A DNA stretch of 54,023 nt from Eubacteriales bacterium (lineage in GTDB: Bacteria; Bacillota; Clostridia; Oscillospirales; Acutalibacteraceae), in NCBI GenBank assembly GCA_029219885.1, contig JAQXUH010000061.1, forward strand, positions 1-54,023, read 5' to 3'. The notes beneath the pieces are model-generated. The model saw only the letters and a list, made by a program, of their open reading frames with translations, searched no databases and had not been told where the DNA came from. This document shows positions 37,395 to 46,227 of the stretch, in pieces. The translations under genes were made by a program, and so were the position numbers. The stretch's first letter is position 1, and every line of letters starts with the position of its first letter.

Positions 37395-37509
37395 CGTTTT
37401 TGCCTTTCAAATCAGTCAAATTGGACTGCTGTCTTTCCTGCTCTTTATATTTAAGATAATCGCTGACACTTCCCGAATTAACAAAATTCAACCAGCCGTT
37501 ATCATTCAT
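37339..37509 (-). CDS. yqzL: YqzL-like small protein between era and recO
   Basis: A 56-codon frame opens with ATG at 37509, immediately after an in-frame TAA, and stops with TGA at 37339. The N-terminal half has the spacing W-x2-F-x2-[ST]-G-x-V-x3-YL-x-YK-x2-E (GWLNFVNSGSVSDYLKYKEQE). This matches what is known of YqzL, a ~47-residue Bacillus protein encoded at the same place, between era and recO. The C-terminal half is polar and could be lineage-specific. A GGTGGTG Shine-Dalgarno lies 6 nt upstream. Function is unknown in any organism. Confidence 0.75.
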   Translation of the reverse strand: MNDNGWLNFVNSGSVSDYLKYKEQERQQSNLTDLKGKNDGGFHKGFSNKRTVDRGE

Positions 37510-37587
37510 TTAAAACACCACCAAAGACATCCTCAATAATAGTTTATCCTATGGCGGTGAATATAATTTGTTCATTTATGTGGAAGT

Positions 37588-38475
37588 TTAATCCAAACCG
37601 AAATTGTGAATCAAGCCCTCTCTGTTACGCCAATCTTCCTTAACCTTAACCCAACAGTGAAGATTGACTTTAATCTGGAAAAAGTTTTCCAAATCTTGCC
37701 TTGCGTAAGTTGAAACCTTTTTGAGCATTGCTCCGTTTTTGCCGATAACCATACCCTTGTGGCTTTCCCTTTCGCAGTAGATTACAGCGTCGATATCGAG
37801 AATATCCTTATCGTCACGCTCTCTCATTTTCTCTACTGCAACGGCAATACCGTGAGGAATTTCCTTATCCATAAGGCGTAGAATTTTTTCTCTTATAATC
37901 TCTGCTGCCAGTACTCTTTCAGGCTGGTCGGTCAGCGTATCGTCAGGGAAGAAATGAGGTGACTCAAAAGCAAGCTTGTCAAGCTCGTCAATAAGCTCGT
38001 CAACGTTGTCGCCGTTTGCTGCACTGACAGGAACAACTGCCGTAAAATCATAAAAGCCGTTTAAATAAACAATTCTCTTTAAAAGCTCTTCCTTGTCGGA
38101 AAGCATATCTATCTTGTTAATTGCCAGAATTACAGGCATTTTCTGTTTCTTGAACATATCGAGAAGTTCAAGTTCCTGAGGGTTAAGCTCACCCTTAGGC
38201 TCTGTTAAAAACAGGCAGGCATCTACTCCGCCCACTGTATCGCCAACAGCCTCGTTCATCTTTTCGCCAAGCTTATTATGAGGCTTGTGAAATCCGGGAG
38301 TATCTGTGAAAACAAGCTGAGTTTCCCCTCTTGTCAAAACGCCCATAATCTTAGTTCTTGTGGTCTGCGGCTTTGAAGAAACAATGGCAATTTTCTGCCC
38401 TAACATCTTATTTAAGAGAGATGATTTGCCCACATTGGGCTTGCCTACTATTGCTATAAAAGCGGTTTTTGTCAT
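37588..38475 (-). CDS. era: Ribosome-assembly GTPase Era
   Basis: The 295-residue protein has G1 GKPNVGKS (11-18), the DTPGFHKPHN switch II motif, NKIDML (G4) and a C-terminal KH domain with GMVIGKNGAMLKKVS. Era binds the 3' end of 16S rRNA in 30S maturation. The ATG shares one base with the ybeY stop, and GGGAG lies just upstream. The 78-bp gap after era is the only sizeable one in this operon, and it leads into yqzL. Confidence 0.98.
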   Translation of the reverse strand: MTKTAFIAIVGKPNVGKSSLLNKMLGQKIAIVSSKPQTTRTKIMGVLTRGETQLVFTDTPGFHKPHNKLGEKMNEAVGDTVGGVDACLFLTEPKGELNPQELELLDMFKKQKMPVILAINKIDMLSDKEELLKRIVYLNGFYDFTAVVPVSAANGDNVDELIDELDKLAFESPHFFPDDTLTDQPERVLAAEIIREKILRLMDKEIPHGIAVAVEKMRERDDKDILDIDAVIYCERESHKGMVIGKNGAMLKKVSTYARQDLENFFQIKVNLHCWVKVKEDWRNREGLIHNFGLD

Positions 38476-38978
38476 TATTCGTCTCCCATATAATAGCTGT
38501 TATTTCTCTTCCAGCCGATTTGAGTCAGTACAGTTTCTTCCTTTTCTCTCATATGTACTTCCTCAAGACCGCCGTTTTCGTGGTCGTAGCCTAAAAGGTG
38601 AAGCATAGAGTGAACGGTAAGAAAGCCGATTTCTCTTTGAAGTGGGTGATTGTAAAGTTCTGCCTGCTCCATAGCTTTCGGAACAGAAATAACAATATCC
38701 CCCAAGAGCTTTGCTCCTGTATCGTGGTTGATGTCATACACACCGTTTTCGCCCAAAGGAAATGAAAGAACATCAGTTTCTTTATCAATGTTCCTGTATT
38801 CTCTGTTAAGCTCTCTTATCTGCTCATTGTCAACAAATCTTACGCTGACCTCGGCAGAGCCTTCAAAATTCTCAAGCTCCAAAACAGCATGACAGCATCT
38901 TCTGATTAACATTCTGATGCCTGTGGGAATTTTAACTGCCTTTTGGTCGTTTGTAATGATAACCTTAACTGTTTCCAT
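38475..38978 (-). CDS. ybeY: Endoribonuclease YbeY
   Basis: A 167-residue metalloprotein with the zinc motif H-x3-H-x5-H (His123, His127, His133 in HSMLHLLGYDH). YbeY takes part in 16S rRNA 3'-end maturation and ribosome quality control. It overlaps phoH and era by one base each. The Firmicutes genes dgkA and cdd, often found between ybeY and era, are missing here. Confidence 0.97.
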   Translation of the reverse strand: METVKVIITNDQKAVKIPTGIRMLIRRCCHAVLELENFEGSAEVSVRFVDNEQIRELNREYRNIDKETDVLSFPLGENGVYDINHDTGAKLLGDIVISVPKAMEQAELYNHPLQREIGFLTVHSMLHLLGYDHENGGLEEVHMREKEETVLTQIGWKRNNSYYMGDE

Positions 38979-39940
38979 TATTTCTTCTTTTCCTCCTCGT
39001 ATTTTTGGTATGCGTTTACTATATCCTGAACGAGCTTGTGACGTACAACATCCTTTTGGTTAAACCTACAAATTGCTATATCGTCAACATCCCTTAGTAT
39101 ATACATAACTTTTTTAAGTCCAGATTTCTTGCCGTCGGGCAAATCAATCTGAGTAATATCGCCTGTAACCACCATCTTTGAGCGAAAGCCGAGACGGGTT
39201 AAAAACATTTTCATCTGCTCAGGCGTTGTGTTCTGTGCCTCATCAAGAATTATAAAGCTGTCGTCAAGGGTTCGTCCTCTCATATACGCAAGAGGTGCAA
39301 CCTCAATTGCTCCACGCTCCTGATAACGCTGGAAATTTTCTGCACCGAGCATATCAAACAAAGCGTCATAAAGGGGTCTGAGGTATGGGTCAACCTTACT
39401 CTGCAAATCTCCAGGCAGGAAGCCTAACTTCTCACCTGCTTCAACGGCAGGTCTTGTAAGAATAATTCTGCTGACCTCTTTTGCACGGAAGGCAGTAACA
39501 GCCATTGCAACGGCAAGATATGTTTTACCTGTACCGGCAGGACCCACGCCGAAAGTGATAGTGTTATTTTCAATCGCCTCGCAGTATCTCTTCTGCCCTA
39601 TTGTTTTAGGCTTAACCGGTCTGCCTTTTGAAGTGATACAGATAGTATCGGAGCTCATTGTACTGAGCAAATCTTCATTGCCCTCGTTGACAAGAGAAAT
39701 TACATATCTTACATTCTGGTCGGAAAGCACTTCTCCTTTGTTGATAAGCACCAAGAGAGAATTAAGCACTCTTGCCGCCTTGTCAACGCTTTCAATATCA
39801 CCCACAACTTTAAGGTCAGAGCCTCTTGAAATAATTGACACGCCGTATTCTCTTTCAATAAGCTTTATATTTTCATCGAAACTGCCGAACAGACTTACTG
39901 CCTGCTCCACAGCGTCAAATTGAATTATCTTTTCAGTCAT
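38978..39940 (-). CDS. phoH: PhoH family ATPase
   Basis: A 320-residue protein with an N-terminal KH-like region (about residues 20-65) and a PhoH ATPase core: Walker A GVGPAGTGKT at 131-140, TRPAVEAGEKLGFLPG and ILDEAQNT (Walker B). It is probably an RNA-associated ATPase or helicase that works with YbeY. It overlaps corC by one base upstream and ybeY by one base downstream. Confidence 0.95.
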   Translation of the reverse strand: MTEKIIQFDAVEQAVSLFGSFDENIKLIEREYGVSIISRGSDLKVVGDIESVDKAARVLNSLLVLINKGEVLSDQNVRYVISLVNEGNEDLLSTMSSDTICITSKGRPVKPKTIGQKRYCEAIENNTITFGVGPAGTGKTYLAVAMAVTAFRAKEVSRIILTRPAVEAGEKLGFLPGDLQSKVDPYLRPLYDALFDMLGAENFQRYQERGAIEVAPLAYMRGRTLDDSFIILDEAQNTTPEQMKMFLTRLGFRSKMVVTGDITQIDLPDGKKSGLKKVMYILRDVDDIAICRFNQKDVVRHKLVQDIVNAYQKYEEEKKK

Positions 39941-40749
39941 TAATTCCTCTCAACTTTAATTTTTTCAATTCGTCTCTCATCTACCTCTAAAACAGTAAAA
40001 GTGAGATTTTTATATGTTACAGATTCATTTTCTGCATCGTCGCCTTTAGGGAGAAAGCCTAAAAGGTTAATCACAAAGCCTGCAAGAGTATCGTAATCGC
40101 CCTCAGGAAATTCCACTCCCAAAATCTCGGCGGCATCATCAATATCAGTAACGCCGTCAAAGGTGTATGTCCTGTCATCTATCTTGGTAACAGACTCCTG
40201 CTCCTCGTCGTCATACTCATCACGGATGTTACCTACAATACTTTCAAGCACATCCTCCATTGTAACAAGTCCTGCCGTACCGCCGTATTCATCAACAACA
40301 ACGGCAAGCATAATTCTCGTTTCCGTCATTTTGGCAAAAAGCTTTCCGCAGGGAATTGTTTCAGGAACAAAAAGCGGTTCTCTTACATAATTAGCCAGCT
40401 TTTCGTCTGATGAAATTTTATTTCCTACAAACTTAAGCAAGTCCTTTACATATATTATGCCACGGATATCGTCTAAATCTTCGTTATATACAGGAATTCT
40501 TGACCTGCCGTGTTCAATGGCAATTTTAACAACATCCTCAATGCTGTCATCAAGCTCTACTGCGTCAATGTCTGTTCTGTGAGTCATAATATCTCCGGCG
40601 TTTAAATCGTCAAACTCGAAGATATTGTTAATCATATCCCTCTGATTTTTTTCAAGCTCGCCTACCTGTTCGTCACCCTCGACAAGCTGTTTAATTTCCT
40701 CTTCTGTTGAGCTTTCTTTTTTGAATAGCTTTAGCAGACCGCTGCCCAT
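39940..40749 (-). CDS. CBS-domain protein of the CorC/HlyC family, without membrane domain
   Basis: Start at the ATG at 40749, with GGAGGG about 10 nt upstream; a TTG six codons earlier is inside that site. The 269-residue protein has a short basic N terminus, a pair of CBS domains (IMTHRTDIDAVELD, RIPVYNEDLDDIRGIIYVKDLL) with EYGGTAGLVTMEDVLE, and a C-terminal CorC_HlyC domain. The DUF21 membrane domain of larger paralogues is absent, as in E. coli CorC (YbeX), which is also encoded beside ybeY and phoH. Roles in Mg2+/Co2+ handling or ribosome maturation have been proposed for that protein. Confidence 0.88.
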   Translation of the reverse strand: MGSGLLKLFKKESSTEEEIKQLVEGDEQVGELEKNQRDMINNIFEFDDLNAGDIMTHRTDIDAVELDDSIEDVVKIAIEHGRSRIPVYNEDLDDIRGIIYVKDLLKFVGNKISSDEKLANYVREPLFVPETIPCGKLFAKMTETRIMLAVVVDEYGGTAGLVTMEDVLESIVGNIRDEYDDEEQESVTKIDDRTYTFDGVTDIDDAAEILGVEFPEGDYDTLAGFVINLLGFLPKGDDAENESVTYKNLTFTVLEVDERRIEKIKVERN

Positions 40750-40788
40750 AAAGGCAAATCCCTCCAATATATAGTTATTTGTCTTTAT

Positions 40789-40817
40789 ATTATATAATAA
40801 AAATTTTTATTTGTAAA
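40789..40817 (-). promoter_or_regulatory. Sigma-A promoter of the corC-phoH-ybeY-era operon
   Basis: Minus strand: TTTACA (40812-40817), 17-bp spacer, perfect TATAAT (40789-40794), about 40 bp before the corC start. It is divergent from the FkbM promoter. Confidence 0.8.
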
Positions 40818-40888
40818 GACTAATAATTTATTAAAAACAGACAAAATAATATGTATTTAACTATTAATTACAATATTATTTTTTAGTG

Positions 40889-40917
40889 TTGCAAAGAGTT
40901 TTGATTTTTGTTATAAT
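40889..40917 (+). promoter_or_regulatory. Sigma-A promoter directly abutting the FkbM gene (leaderless)
   Basis: TTGCAA (40889-40894), 17-bp spacer, perfect TATAAT (40912-40917). The ATG begins only 9 bases after the -10, where the start of transcription is expected, so the mRNA would have almost no leader and no Shine-Dalgarno. Confidence 0.75.
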
Positions 40918-40926
40918 GTCCTTGCG

Positions 40927-41985
40927 ATGTTAGAATTAGTAAAAGAAGAAAATATTTGGAATTTTCTTAAAAGCGACGGCAAGCCCATTGTAATATATGG
41001 TATGGGCAACGGTGCCGAAAAAATAATTGCTACGCTTAAAAGTTATGGTATGGAAGTCAGCGATATTTTCGCCAGCGACGAATTTGTGAGAGGTCACTCC
41101 TTTCTCGGTCATAAGGTGCTGAAATACAGTGAGGTCTGCGAAAAATATGAGGACTTCAATGTGGTTCTCGCTTTTGCAACACATATTGACAGCGTTCTCG
41201 AAAATATCGAAAAAATCAACAAAGAGCATCCTGTATTTGCACCTGATGTTCCTGTGACAGGCGGCGGTCTGTTCACCAAAGAATACGTCAAGGAGCACGA
41301 TGAAGATTTTGACTTTGTATATAATCACCTTGCGGATGATGAAAGCAAAAAAGTTTTTGCAAATATAATCAATTTCAAAATCAGCGGTAAAATTTCCTAT
41401 CTTCTTTCGTCATTTTGCGACAAGGAAAATATTTACCGGGAAATATTGAAGCTTTCAGAAAGCGAAACGATTGTTGACTTAGGTGCATACGACGGCGACA
41501 CCATAAGAGAGTTTACCTCCTTCACCGACGGTAAATACAATAAAATAATTGCCCTTGAGCCTGATGCTAAAAACTTCAAAAAGCTCGTCAGAAATACTGA
41601 GGGTATGGAAAATATAACTGCACTTAACATAGGTGCGTGGAACAAAAAGGACACGCTTATTTTTGCCAAAAAGGCAGGCAGGAATTCCAAGCTTTCCAGC
41701 GAGGGAGTGCCTGTTGAGGTGACGGATATTGACTCCATTATCAGCGAGCCTGTCACTATGATAAAAATGGATGTTGAGGGCAGCGAGCTTAAAGCTCTTG
41801 AGGGAGCGGAGAAAACAATAAAAAAATATCTTCCCAAGCTTTATGTCTGTGCTTATCACAGGAATGAGGACTTATTTGTTTTGGGCAGGAAGATAATTGA
41901 AATGAGTGACAGCTACAAGCTCTATTTCAGGCACAGCAAATATATTCCTGCGTGGGAAACGAATTTTTACGCAGTAAGTGAATGA
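40927..41985 (+). CDS. FkbM-family methyltransferase with N-terminal nucleotide-binding-like domain
   Basis: In this 352-residue protein, residues ~180-340 form an FkbM methyltransferase: VDLGAYDGDTIREF (SAM motif I), IALEPDAKNFKKL, IGAWNKKDTL and IKMDVEGSELKALEGA. The first ~120 residues look like a Rossmann fold (IVIYGMGNGAEKIIATL) often found ahead of FkbM domains in glycan-related proteins. Such enzymes O-methylate sugars or polyketides; the acceptor here is unknown. No Shine-Dalgarno precedes the ATG. It heads an operon with an anion permease, a sulfatase and a sugar symporter, so a glycan substrate is a reasonable inference. Confidence 0.85.
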   Translation: MLELVKEENIWNFLKSDGKPIVIYGMGNGAEKIIATLKSYGMEVSDIFASDEFVRGHSFLGHKVLKYSEVCEKYEDFNVVLAFATHIDSVLENIEKINKEHPVFAPDVPVTGGGLFTKEYVKEHDEDFDFVYNHLADDESKKVFANIINFKISGKISYLLSSFCDKENIYREILKLSESETIVDLGAYDGDTIREFTSFTDGKYNKIIALEPDAKNFKKLVRNTEGMENITALNIGAWNKKDTLIFAKKAGRNSKLSSEGVPVEVTDIDSIISEPVTMIKMDVEGSELKALEGAEKTIKKYLPKLYVCAYHRNEDLFVLGRKIIEMSDSYKLYFRHSKYIPAWETNFYAVSE

Positions 41986-42013
41986 TGAAAAAGTATTAAG
42001 ACGGAGAAAATAA

Positions 42014-42802
42014 ATGGTTATTCTAATTTACAGCATAATAATATTTATTGCCTGTACAATCGGTGCTCTTGTTGGTATAGGTGGCGGAGTTATAATCAAA
42101 CCTATGCTTGATATGATAGGCTTTCATACAGTTGATGTTGTGGGCTTTATATCCACCTGTGCAGTTTTTGCAATGAGTATCAGCTCATCTGTTAAGCATA
42201 TCACCTCAAAAACAGAGATGAATAAGAAAATAGTTCTTTTCGTTTCTTTCGGCTCGATTTTCGGCGGAATAATCGGAAATGAAATATTCGACGCTGTATT
42301 TGAGAAATTCAACACAGATATTGTCAAAGGCGTTCAAGCCGTAATTATTGCAGCATTTATAATTTTCGTCATAATCTATGTAAATTCAAAAAATGTTAAA
42401 ACGCTGAAAATAACAAATCCTATTGCAATTGTCCTGACAGGCTTGATGTTAGGACTGATGAGTGCGTTTTTAGGTATCGGCGGAGGACCTATCAACACGG
42501 CATTTCTTGTACTTCTCTTCTCCTTTAATGTTAAGGAAAGTGCAGTTTATTCCGTTGCGATTATCTTTTTCAGCCAGTTAAGTCAGCTTATTACAATATT
42601 TATCAACAATCGTTTTGAGCCGTATAAGGAGTATTTTCCAATCGTAGTTTGTGCAATGGTAGTTGCCGTTGTCAGCGGTCTTATCGGCTCCAAGCTTAAC
42701 AAAAAGCTTTCAAACGATGTTATAACAAAAGTATTTTCGATAGTGCTTTCCTTTGTTGCCGTTGTTAATGTTTACAACGCAATCAGAGGCTTCACTGCAT
42801 AA
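42014..42802 (+). CDS. TauE/SafE-family sulfite/sulfonate (anion) exporter
   Basis: A 262-residue membrane protein with about eight predicted helices and the duplicated family motif: LVGIGGGVIIKPML near residue 17 and FLGIGGGPINTAFL near 153. TauE/SafE permeases move sulfite, sulfoacetate or other organic and inorganic anions across the cytoplasmic membrane. It lies 28 bp after the FkbM gene with a GGAG Shine-Dalgarno and 20 bp before a sulfatase, which suggests export of sulfate or sulfite released from glycans (inference). Confidence 0.88.
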   Translation: MVILIYSIIIFIACTIGALVGIGGGVIIKPMLDMIGFHTVDVVGFISTCAVFAMSISSSVKHITSKTEMNKKIVLFVSFGSIFGGIIGNEIFDAVFEKFNTDIVKGVQAVIIAAFIIFVIIYVNSKNVKTLKITNPIAIVLTGLMLGLMSAFLGIGGGPINTAFLVLLFSFNVKESAVYSVAIIFFSQLSQLITIFINNRFEPYKEYFPIVVCAMVVAVVSGLIGSKLNKKLSNDVITKVFSIVLSFVAVVNVYNAIRGFTA

Positions 42803-42822
42803 AAATAAGGGGGAAAGATTAA

Positions 42823-44151
42823 ATGAAGCAAAAGAATATTATCTTTTACTTCTCGGACCAGCAAAGATGGGACACCATCAACGAAGAGGTTACGCCTAAC
42901 CTCTGCAAGCTTGCTGAAGAGGGTGTTAAGTTTGAAAACAACTTTACCTGTCAGCCTGTATGCGGTCCGGCAAGAGCCTGTCTTCAAACAGGTGTTTATG
43001 CTACTCAGTGCGGCTGCTACTACAACGGCATTCCGCTTCCTGACGATATCACTCCTCTTGCTCATTACTTTAATGAGGCAGGATACGAGACTGCGTATAT
43101 CGGCAAGTGGCATTTGGCGTCTGACAGACTGCCGGGAATAGGTCTTCACTGTGAAAAGACTGCTGTTCCAAAGAATAAGCAAGGCGAGTATCAGTATTGG
43201 AGAGCAGCTGACGTTCTGGAATTTACATCTCACGGCTATGACGGATATGTATTTGACGGCGACGGAAATCAGATTGATTTCAAGGGCTACAGAGCAGACT
43301 GCATTAACGATTTTGCTATTGAGTACATAGAGAAAAATCGCAGCAAGGACAAGCCGTTCTTTATGTTTATCAGTCAGCTTGAGCCTCATCACCAAAACGA
43401 CCGCCATTGCTATGAGGGTTATAAGGAAACAGTAGATAACTACAAGGACTACCCTATTCCTGATGACCTTTCATTCCTTGAGGGTGATTATAAAGAAATG
43501 TACCCTGACTACATTTCAGCTATCAACAGACTTGACTACAATGTAGGCAGACTTGTAGAGGCACTTAAGGAACAGGGCATTTACGATGACACTATCATAA
43601 TTTACACATCAGACCACGGCAGCCACTTTAAAACAAGAAATCTTGAATACAAGAGAAGCTGTCACGAAAGTGCTATCCACACACCGCTTATTATCAAAGG
43701 CGGCGGATTTGAGGGCGGTAAGAGTGAAGAAAGACTTTCATCACTTATTGACCTTCCGCCTACTCTCCTTTCAATGGCTGGTATTCCTATTCCGAGCACA
43801 TATATGGGTGTTGATTTAACAAAGCAAATAGATGATCCTGACGAAAAGCGTGACTGCGTATTTATGCAAATCAGCGAAAGTCAGTGTGGTAGAGCTATAA
43901 GGACAGACCGCTATAAGTACGCAATCAGAAGTATGAGTGGTACGGGCTACATTCATCACTCGGCAAAACCTTATTTCGAGGATTATCTGTATGATTTGGA
44001 AAAGGACCCTATTGAGAAAAATAATCTCATTAAGGACCCTGAGTACAGAGAAGTTAGGCAGGAGCTTAAATATCTGCTTATCAATCAAATGAAAAATGCT
44101 CAGGAGGAGCCGCCGGTTATCCTTCCTGCACTGTTCACAAGGAGGAAATAA
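42823..44151 (+). CDS. Sulfatase (formylglycine-dependent, Cys-type)
   Basis: A 442-residue type I sulfatase without signal peptide. The activation motif CGPARACLQTG carries Cys47 (C-x-P-x-R), which must be oxidised to formylglycine by an anaerobic radical SAM maturase; none is in the window. Metal-site features include FSDQQ near residues 10-14, YTSDHGSH and GKWHLA. It removes sulfate esters from a carbohydrate; the exact sulfated sugar is unknown. An AGGGGGAAAG Shine-Dalgarno precedes it. The last codons (AGG AGG AAA) serve as Shine-Dalgarno for the symporter gene, whose ATG follows the stop directly. Confidence 0.92.
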   Translation: MKQKNIIFYFSDQQRWDTINEEVTPNLCKLAEEGVKFENNFTCQPVCGPARACLQTGVYATQCGCYYNGIPLPDDITPLAHYFNEAGYETAYIGKWHLASDRLPGIGLHCEKTAVPKNKQGEYQYWRAADVLEFTSHGYDGYVFDGDGNQIDFKGYRADCINDFAIEYIEKNRSKDKPFFMFISQLEPHHQNDRHCYEGYKETVDNYKDYPIPDDLSFLEGDYKEMYPDYISAINRLDYNVGRLVEALKEQGIYDDTIIIYTSDHGSHFKTRNLEYKRSCHESAIHTPLIIKGGGFEGGKSEERLSSLIDLPPTLLSMAGIPIPSTYMGVDLTKQIDDPDEKRDCVFMQISESQCGRAIRTDRYKYAIRSMSGTGYIHHSAKPYFEDYLYDLEKDPIEKNNLIKDPEYREVRQELKYLLINQMKNAQEEPPVILPALFTRRK

Positions 44152-45657
44152 ATGGAACAGAAAAAATATCTCACAATGAAAGAGCGTATCTGCTTTACAG
44201 TTGGTGCGTTCGGCCGTTCAGGAATTTATACGCTGATGTCAATGTTTACTCTCGTATTTTTCCAGAATGGTGCAGGCCTTAGCCTTCAGCAAGGCACAAC
44301 AATCATTCTTATCGGACGAGTATTTGACGCACTTAACGACCCTATTATGGGTATGCTTGTTGATAAGACACACAGCAAATGGGGCAAAATGAGACCTTAT
44401 CTTCTCTTCGCTCCGGTCCCGATTGCTATCACCACCATTCTTCTCTTCACTGCTCCATTTGAGCACGGCTCAACAGCAGCATTTGTATGGGCACTTGTTA
44501 CATACATTCTTTGGGGTGTTGCATTCACAGTACAGGATGTTCCTTTCTGGGGTCTTTCATCAGTAATCACTCCTCTCGAGAATGAAAGAACATCATTCAT
44601 TTCAACTGCTCGTTTAGGCTCAACATTCGGCGGAATTCTTCCTGCACTTCTTGTACCGATTCTCTATCAGAGCAACCTCGGTTACACAAAGGGCTTCTTC
44701 GTAAGTGCAGTAATCTTCGCTCTTTTAGGCTGCGGACTTTCAATTCTCATTTTCTTTGTATCTAAAGAAAGAGTTCCTAAGATGGACCACACACCATCAT
44801 TCAAAGAAACATTTGTTGTTCTCGGCAAGGATAAGCTTCTCATCATCGTTATCTTCGCATCAATTCTCGGCTCAACAATGGTTACAGCTAACCAGTGTGC
44901 TGACTATATCGGTAACTACCTTATCATCCAGAACTACACAGACTTCAGCCAGATATTTACAGACGCTTCACAGACAGCACTTGTAAACAATGTTGATGCA
45001 GCTGCCGCTTACGATTTCTGGATTCCGAGAGGAACAATCGTAACAACACTTACAGTTGCTATCGGCGTTGGTATGGTGCCTGCAATGGCTCTCTTCCCTG
45101 TTATGAGAAAGAAGTTCTCATTAAAGCAGATTTATATCGGCTCCGCTCTCTTCGGCTTTGTTGTTCACGCACTTTGCTATGTTGTCCTTTCACAGGATGT
45201 AACTAAGATTAACATTTATCTCCTTTGGGTATTCCTCTTCCTTATGGGACTTCCTCTTGGTATTTACAATGTTATCACCTATGCTCTTATCGCAGACTCT
45301 GTTGACTACCTTGAGTGGAAAACAGGCGAAAGACACGAGGGCGTTTGCTTCTCATTCCAGACATTCCTTTCAAAGGTTAATGCTGCTATCGCAACATTCG
45401 TATTCGGTCAGATTCTTAATCAGACAGACTTCAAGGCAGTTAATAAAGACCTTGTCGATGTTGCAGGCAGACAGATTTTCTACGAGCAGTCACTTGACAC
45501 TCAGAAGATGCTTTTAGCTCTTGTAACTATCGTTCCTGCTGTCGGATTTATCCTTACAATCATTCCTATGTTCTTTAACGACTACACAGGAAAGACTAAG
45601 GAAAAGGCTCAGAAAGAGCTTGAAAAAGCAAGAATTGCAAAGGGTATTGAGGAATAA
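44152..45657 (+). CDS. GPH-family (MFS) sugar:cation symporter
   Basis: A 501-residue membrane protein with about 12 helices and the GPH signature: GRVFDALNDPIMGMLVDKT with the following WGKMRPYLLF motif, and a second half containing GLPLGIYNVITYALIADSVDYLEWKTGER. Such symporters import mono-, di- or oligosaccharides and glucuronides with Na+ or H+. Placed directly behind the sulfatase (no gap, AGGAGG within the sulfatase end), it probably imports the sulfated sugar that the cytosolic sulfatase desulfates. The cut gene at 1-237 encodes the end of a related symporter. Confidence 0.92.
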   Translation: MEQKKYLTMKERICFTVGAFGRSGIYTLMSMFTLVFFQNGAGLSLQQGTTIILIGRVFDALNDPIMGMLVDKTHSKWGKMRPYLLFAPVPIAITTILLFTAPFEHGSTAAFVWALVTYILWGVAFTVQDVPFWGLSSVITPLENERTSFISTARLGSTFGGILPALLVPILYQSNLGYTKGFFVSAVIFALLGCGLSILIFFVSKERVPKMDHTPSFKETFVVLGKDKLLIIVIFASILGSTMVTANQCADYIGNYLIIQNYTDFSQIFTDASQTALVNNVDAAAAYDFWIPRGTIVTTLTVAIGVGMVPAMALFPVMRKKFSLKQIYIGSALFGFVVHALCYVVLSQDVTKINIYLLWVFLFLMGLPLGIYNVITYALIADSVDYLEWKTGERHEGVCFSFQTFLSKVNAAIATFVFGQILNQTDFKAVNKDLVDVAGRQIFYEQSLDTQKMLLALVTIVPAVGFILTIIPMFFNDYTGKTKEKAQKELEKARIAKGIEE

Positions 45658-45673
45658 TTCATACTTGCAAAGC

Positions 45674-45707
45674 AAAATCCACCGACTTTATGCCGGTGGA
45701 TTTTTTT
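45674..45707. terminator. Bidirectional intrinsic terminator
   Basis: An 11-bp stem AAAATCCACCG/CGGTGGATTTT with a 9-nt loop and a T-run. It lies between the symporter gene and the convergent lipoprotein gene. Confidence 0.88.
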
Positions 45708-45711
45708 GTTT

Positions 45712-46227
45712 TTAGTACCACTTGGTAACCCAACCCTCATTGTCAGTTGCCGGCTGAGTTTGCTTTTTTGTGGTAGTTGTAGTAGCTTTTGCCGTTGTAC
45801 TGCTATGAGTATCGGGCTTTTCTGAGGTTGTCTGTGTTTCGGCTTTTTCAGAAGTTGCAGATTCCGTTTTGTCAGCAGTTGATGTTTCGGAAAAGGCTAC
45901 TTCATTATCGGCACTGTTGCTGTTTGCAGCAGTGCTTTTTTCTTTTTTCTGCGTTGCAGTTTTGGTTGTCGCTTTAGCTGTCTCCTTGCTTGAGGAAGTA
46001 ACTTTCTGCTTTTTTGCCTGCGTTGTTTCAGTCACTTCTTTAATTTCTGCAAGAACAGTTGTACTGCTGTCATCTGTTACAATCTCATAATAATGAGTTG
46101 TACCGCTGTTGTCCGTAACAGCAGTAGTTGAAACATTCTCGCCGCCGTTACTTGCCGAACAGGAAACAAACGCACAAGCAATTACCACCGCCGATATAAT
46201 GATTAAAATACGCTTTTTCATAATCAT
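45712..46227 (-). CDS. Ser/Thr/Lys-rich putative lipoprotein
   Basis: The 171-residue protein has a signal sequence (KKR, hydrophobic core) ending in a possible lipobox FVSC, with Cys at residue 23. Residues ~50-160 are low complexity, rich in Thr, Ser, Lys and Ala (TTKKQTQPAT type), and the protein ends NEGWVTKWY. It looks like a spacer or stalk protein on the outer face of the membrane. No domain is recognised. Its ATG directly follows the stop of the small peptide gene (TAAATG), so it should be translationally coupled to that gene. It is the last member of the protease-peptide-lipoprotein cassette. Confidence 0.7.
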   Translation of the reverse strand: MIMKKRILIIISAVVIACAFVSCSASNGGENVSTTAVTDNSGTTHYYEIVTDDSSTTVLAEIKEVTETTQAKKQKVTSSSKETAKATTKTATQKKEKSTAANSNSADNEVAFSETSTADKTESATSEKAETQTTSEKPDTHSSTTAKATTTTTKKQTQPATDNEGWVTKWY

